This document shows, piece by piece, positions 13,255-13,903 of a stretch of DNA of 13,903 nucleotides (position 1 is the first letter of the stretch; each line of letters begins with the position of its first letter). A model generated the notes under the pieces. That model was given only the letters and a program-made list of their open reading frames with translations, was not told the origin of the DNA and did no database searches. Origin of the DNA: CALXOJ01 sp034120015 (GTDB lineage Bacteria; Spirochaetota; Spirochaetia; JAFGXN01); assembly GCA_034120015.1 (NCBI GenBank), contig JAXEIF010000028.1:1-13903 (forward strand), read 5' to 3'. The translations under genes and the position numbers were made by a program.

Positions 13255-13903
13255 TTATCGGAGCCCCAAATCGGAAAAAAGTTTTCTGTATGCCTGATAT
13301 TCCGGTGAACGGGTAAATTCTTCGATTCGATCCTGAGGAATTTCCCCCAACACGCGTTCGATATGTTCGAGTAACTCTTTCATTTCGTTTCGGAGATTGC
13401 CTTCTTCGGCAGGAGAGAGCTTTCCTCTGATTTCCGAAAGAAGGGTCTCTTTATCGGGGGCTACTTTTTTTTTTGATTCGTCCCCGTCGTCAAGGTCGAA
13501 TCCCAAGTCATCGAAAAAAGAAAAATCGTCTTTTTTGTTGTTTTCCGGTTCTTTATCGGGAAAATCGATATCGGAAAAATAATTTTCGGGTTCGGTTTTT
13601 ATTCTCTCGGAAGCGTCTGATTCGGATGTATCGGATAAGCGTGTCTCCGGTTCGGTTGTTTCCGGGAAGTCGTCGTCGAACGAAATATCAAAGTCCTCGT
13701 CGGAAAAATCAAAAGCGGCAAAAGGATCCTTCTGTTCTTCTTCGACAACCGGTTCTTCTTCGACAACCGGTTCTTCTTCGACAATCGGCTCTTCTTCGAC
13801 AACCGGCTTTTCTTCGACAACCGGCTCTTCTTCGACAACCGGCTCTTCTTCGACAACCGGCTCTTCTTCGACAACCGGCTCTTCTTCGACAACCGGCTCT
13901 TCT
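13255..13903 (-). CDS. Acidic EEPVVE-repeat protein (partial, start outside window)
   Basis: The frame is open from the right edge of the window to TAA at 13255-13257, leaving 215 visible residues without their start. The first part is about nine hexapeptide units, mostly Glu-Glu-Pro-Val-Val-Glu, with one Ile and one Lys variant. A strongly acidic Asp/Phe-rich linker follows (FDFSDEDFDISFDDDFP, later DDFSFFDDLGFDLDDGDE). The last 65 residues are probably helical (SEIRGKLSPAEEG, then EMKELLEHIERVLGEI and RSPEYQAYRKLFSDLGLR). No family is recognised. The acidic, aromatic-spaced linker suggests an intrinsically disordered scaffold with a C-terminal helical docking domain, which is inference. Only 12 bases separate it from the next gene, so it is probably the upstream member of the Maf operon. 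Confidence 0.78.
   Translation of the reverse strand, partial: EEPVVEEEPVVEEEPVVEEEPVVEEEPVVEEKPVVEEEPIVEEEPVVEEEPVVEEEQKDPFAAFDFSDEDFDISFDDDFPETTEPETRLSDTSESDASERIKTEPENYFSDIDFPDKEPENNKKDDFSFFDDLGFDLDDGDESKKKVAPDKETLLSEIRGKLSPAEEGNLRNEMKELLEHIERVLGEIPQDRIEEFTRSPEYQAYRKLFSDLGLR
13741..13903. repeat. 18-bp tandem repeat, about nine copies, running off the right edge
   Basis: Units beginning TTCGACAACCGG recur every 18 bases from 13741 to the end (13741, 13759, 13777, 13795, 13813, 13831, 13849, 13867, 13885). A few substitutions occur in the inner copies (CAATCGG near 13792, GGCTTTTCT near 13805), and the outer copies are identical. The unit keeps the reading frame of the minus-strand gene and encodes EEPVVE. 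Confidence 0.97.

Noticed and set aside
13599..13892. Minus-strand frame encoding a Ser-Lys-Lys-Ser-Arg-Leu repeat
   Set aside because: It is an alternative frame of the 18-bp repeat. The EEPVVE frame continues into a long, non-repetitive acidic protein with a normal stop 12 bases before the next gene, so that frame is the coding one.
13741..13903. CRISPR-like or regulatory iteron array at the right edge
   Set aside because: The units are contiguous with no spacers and translate to a regular hexapeptide continuous with the rest of a gene.

Overview
The window looks like about 13.9 kb of a host-associated spirochaete, perhaps Treponema-like. This is inferred from the gene set: tandem Maf/DUF115 motility-associated glycosyltransferases, a run of lipoproteins with relaxed lipoboxes, strong GGAG-type ribosome binding sites, and sigma-70-like TTGACA/TATAAT promoters. 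No ribosomal RNA or other firm taxonomic marker is present. Coding density is very high, and nearly all neighbouring same-strand genes overlap or sit within a few bases of each other.

Left part, plus strand (1-3667). The window opens inside a perfect 15-bp tandem repeat encoding Ser-Glu-Lys-Pro-Val, at the 3' end of a truncated gene. A tightly overlapping set follows: apt (adenine phosphoribosyltransferase), a small four-helix membrane protein of unknown role, and a zinc/manganese ABC importer (binding lipoprotein, ATPase, permease). A bidirectional terminator and a minus-strand tRNA-Leu(GAG) close this block.

Middle, plus strand (3931-8256). Four consecutive lipoprotein genes form a probable operon. 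Its promoter places the transcription start at or next to the first ATG. The first gene encodes a 541-residue protein with a helical-repeat N-terminal half. The next three appear to be built from a recurring beta-rich module of about 105-130 residues. The second gene of the operon is clearly more AT-rich than its surroundings.

Right part, minus strand (13903 down to 8257). In transcription order these are a truncated acidic protein with an EEPVVE (18-bp) tandem repeat, an unrecognised 249-residue protein, two divergent Maf/DUF115 paralogues, and an exported serine-type sulfatase. Overlaps and short gaps suggest one operon, so glycan attachment and sulfate-ester removal may be linked. The sulfatase stop codon directly abuts the stop codon of the last lipoprotein gene, with no room for an ordinary terminator.

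Both window edges lie in tandem repeats. This is what would be expected if the window is a whole assembly contig broken at unresolved repeats, so the two edge genes are certainly incomplete.
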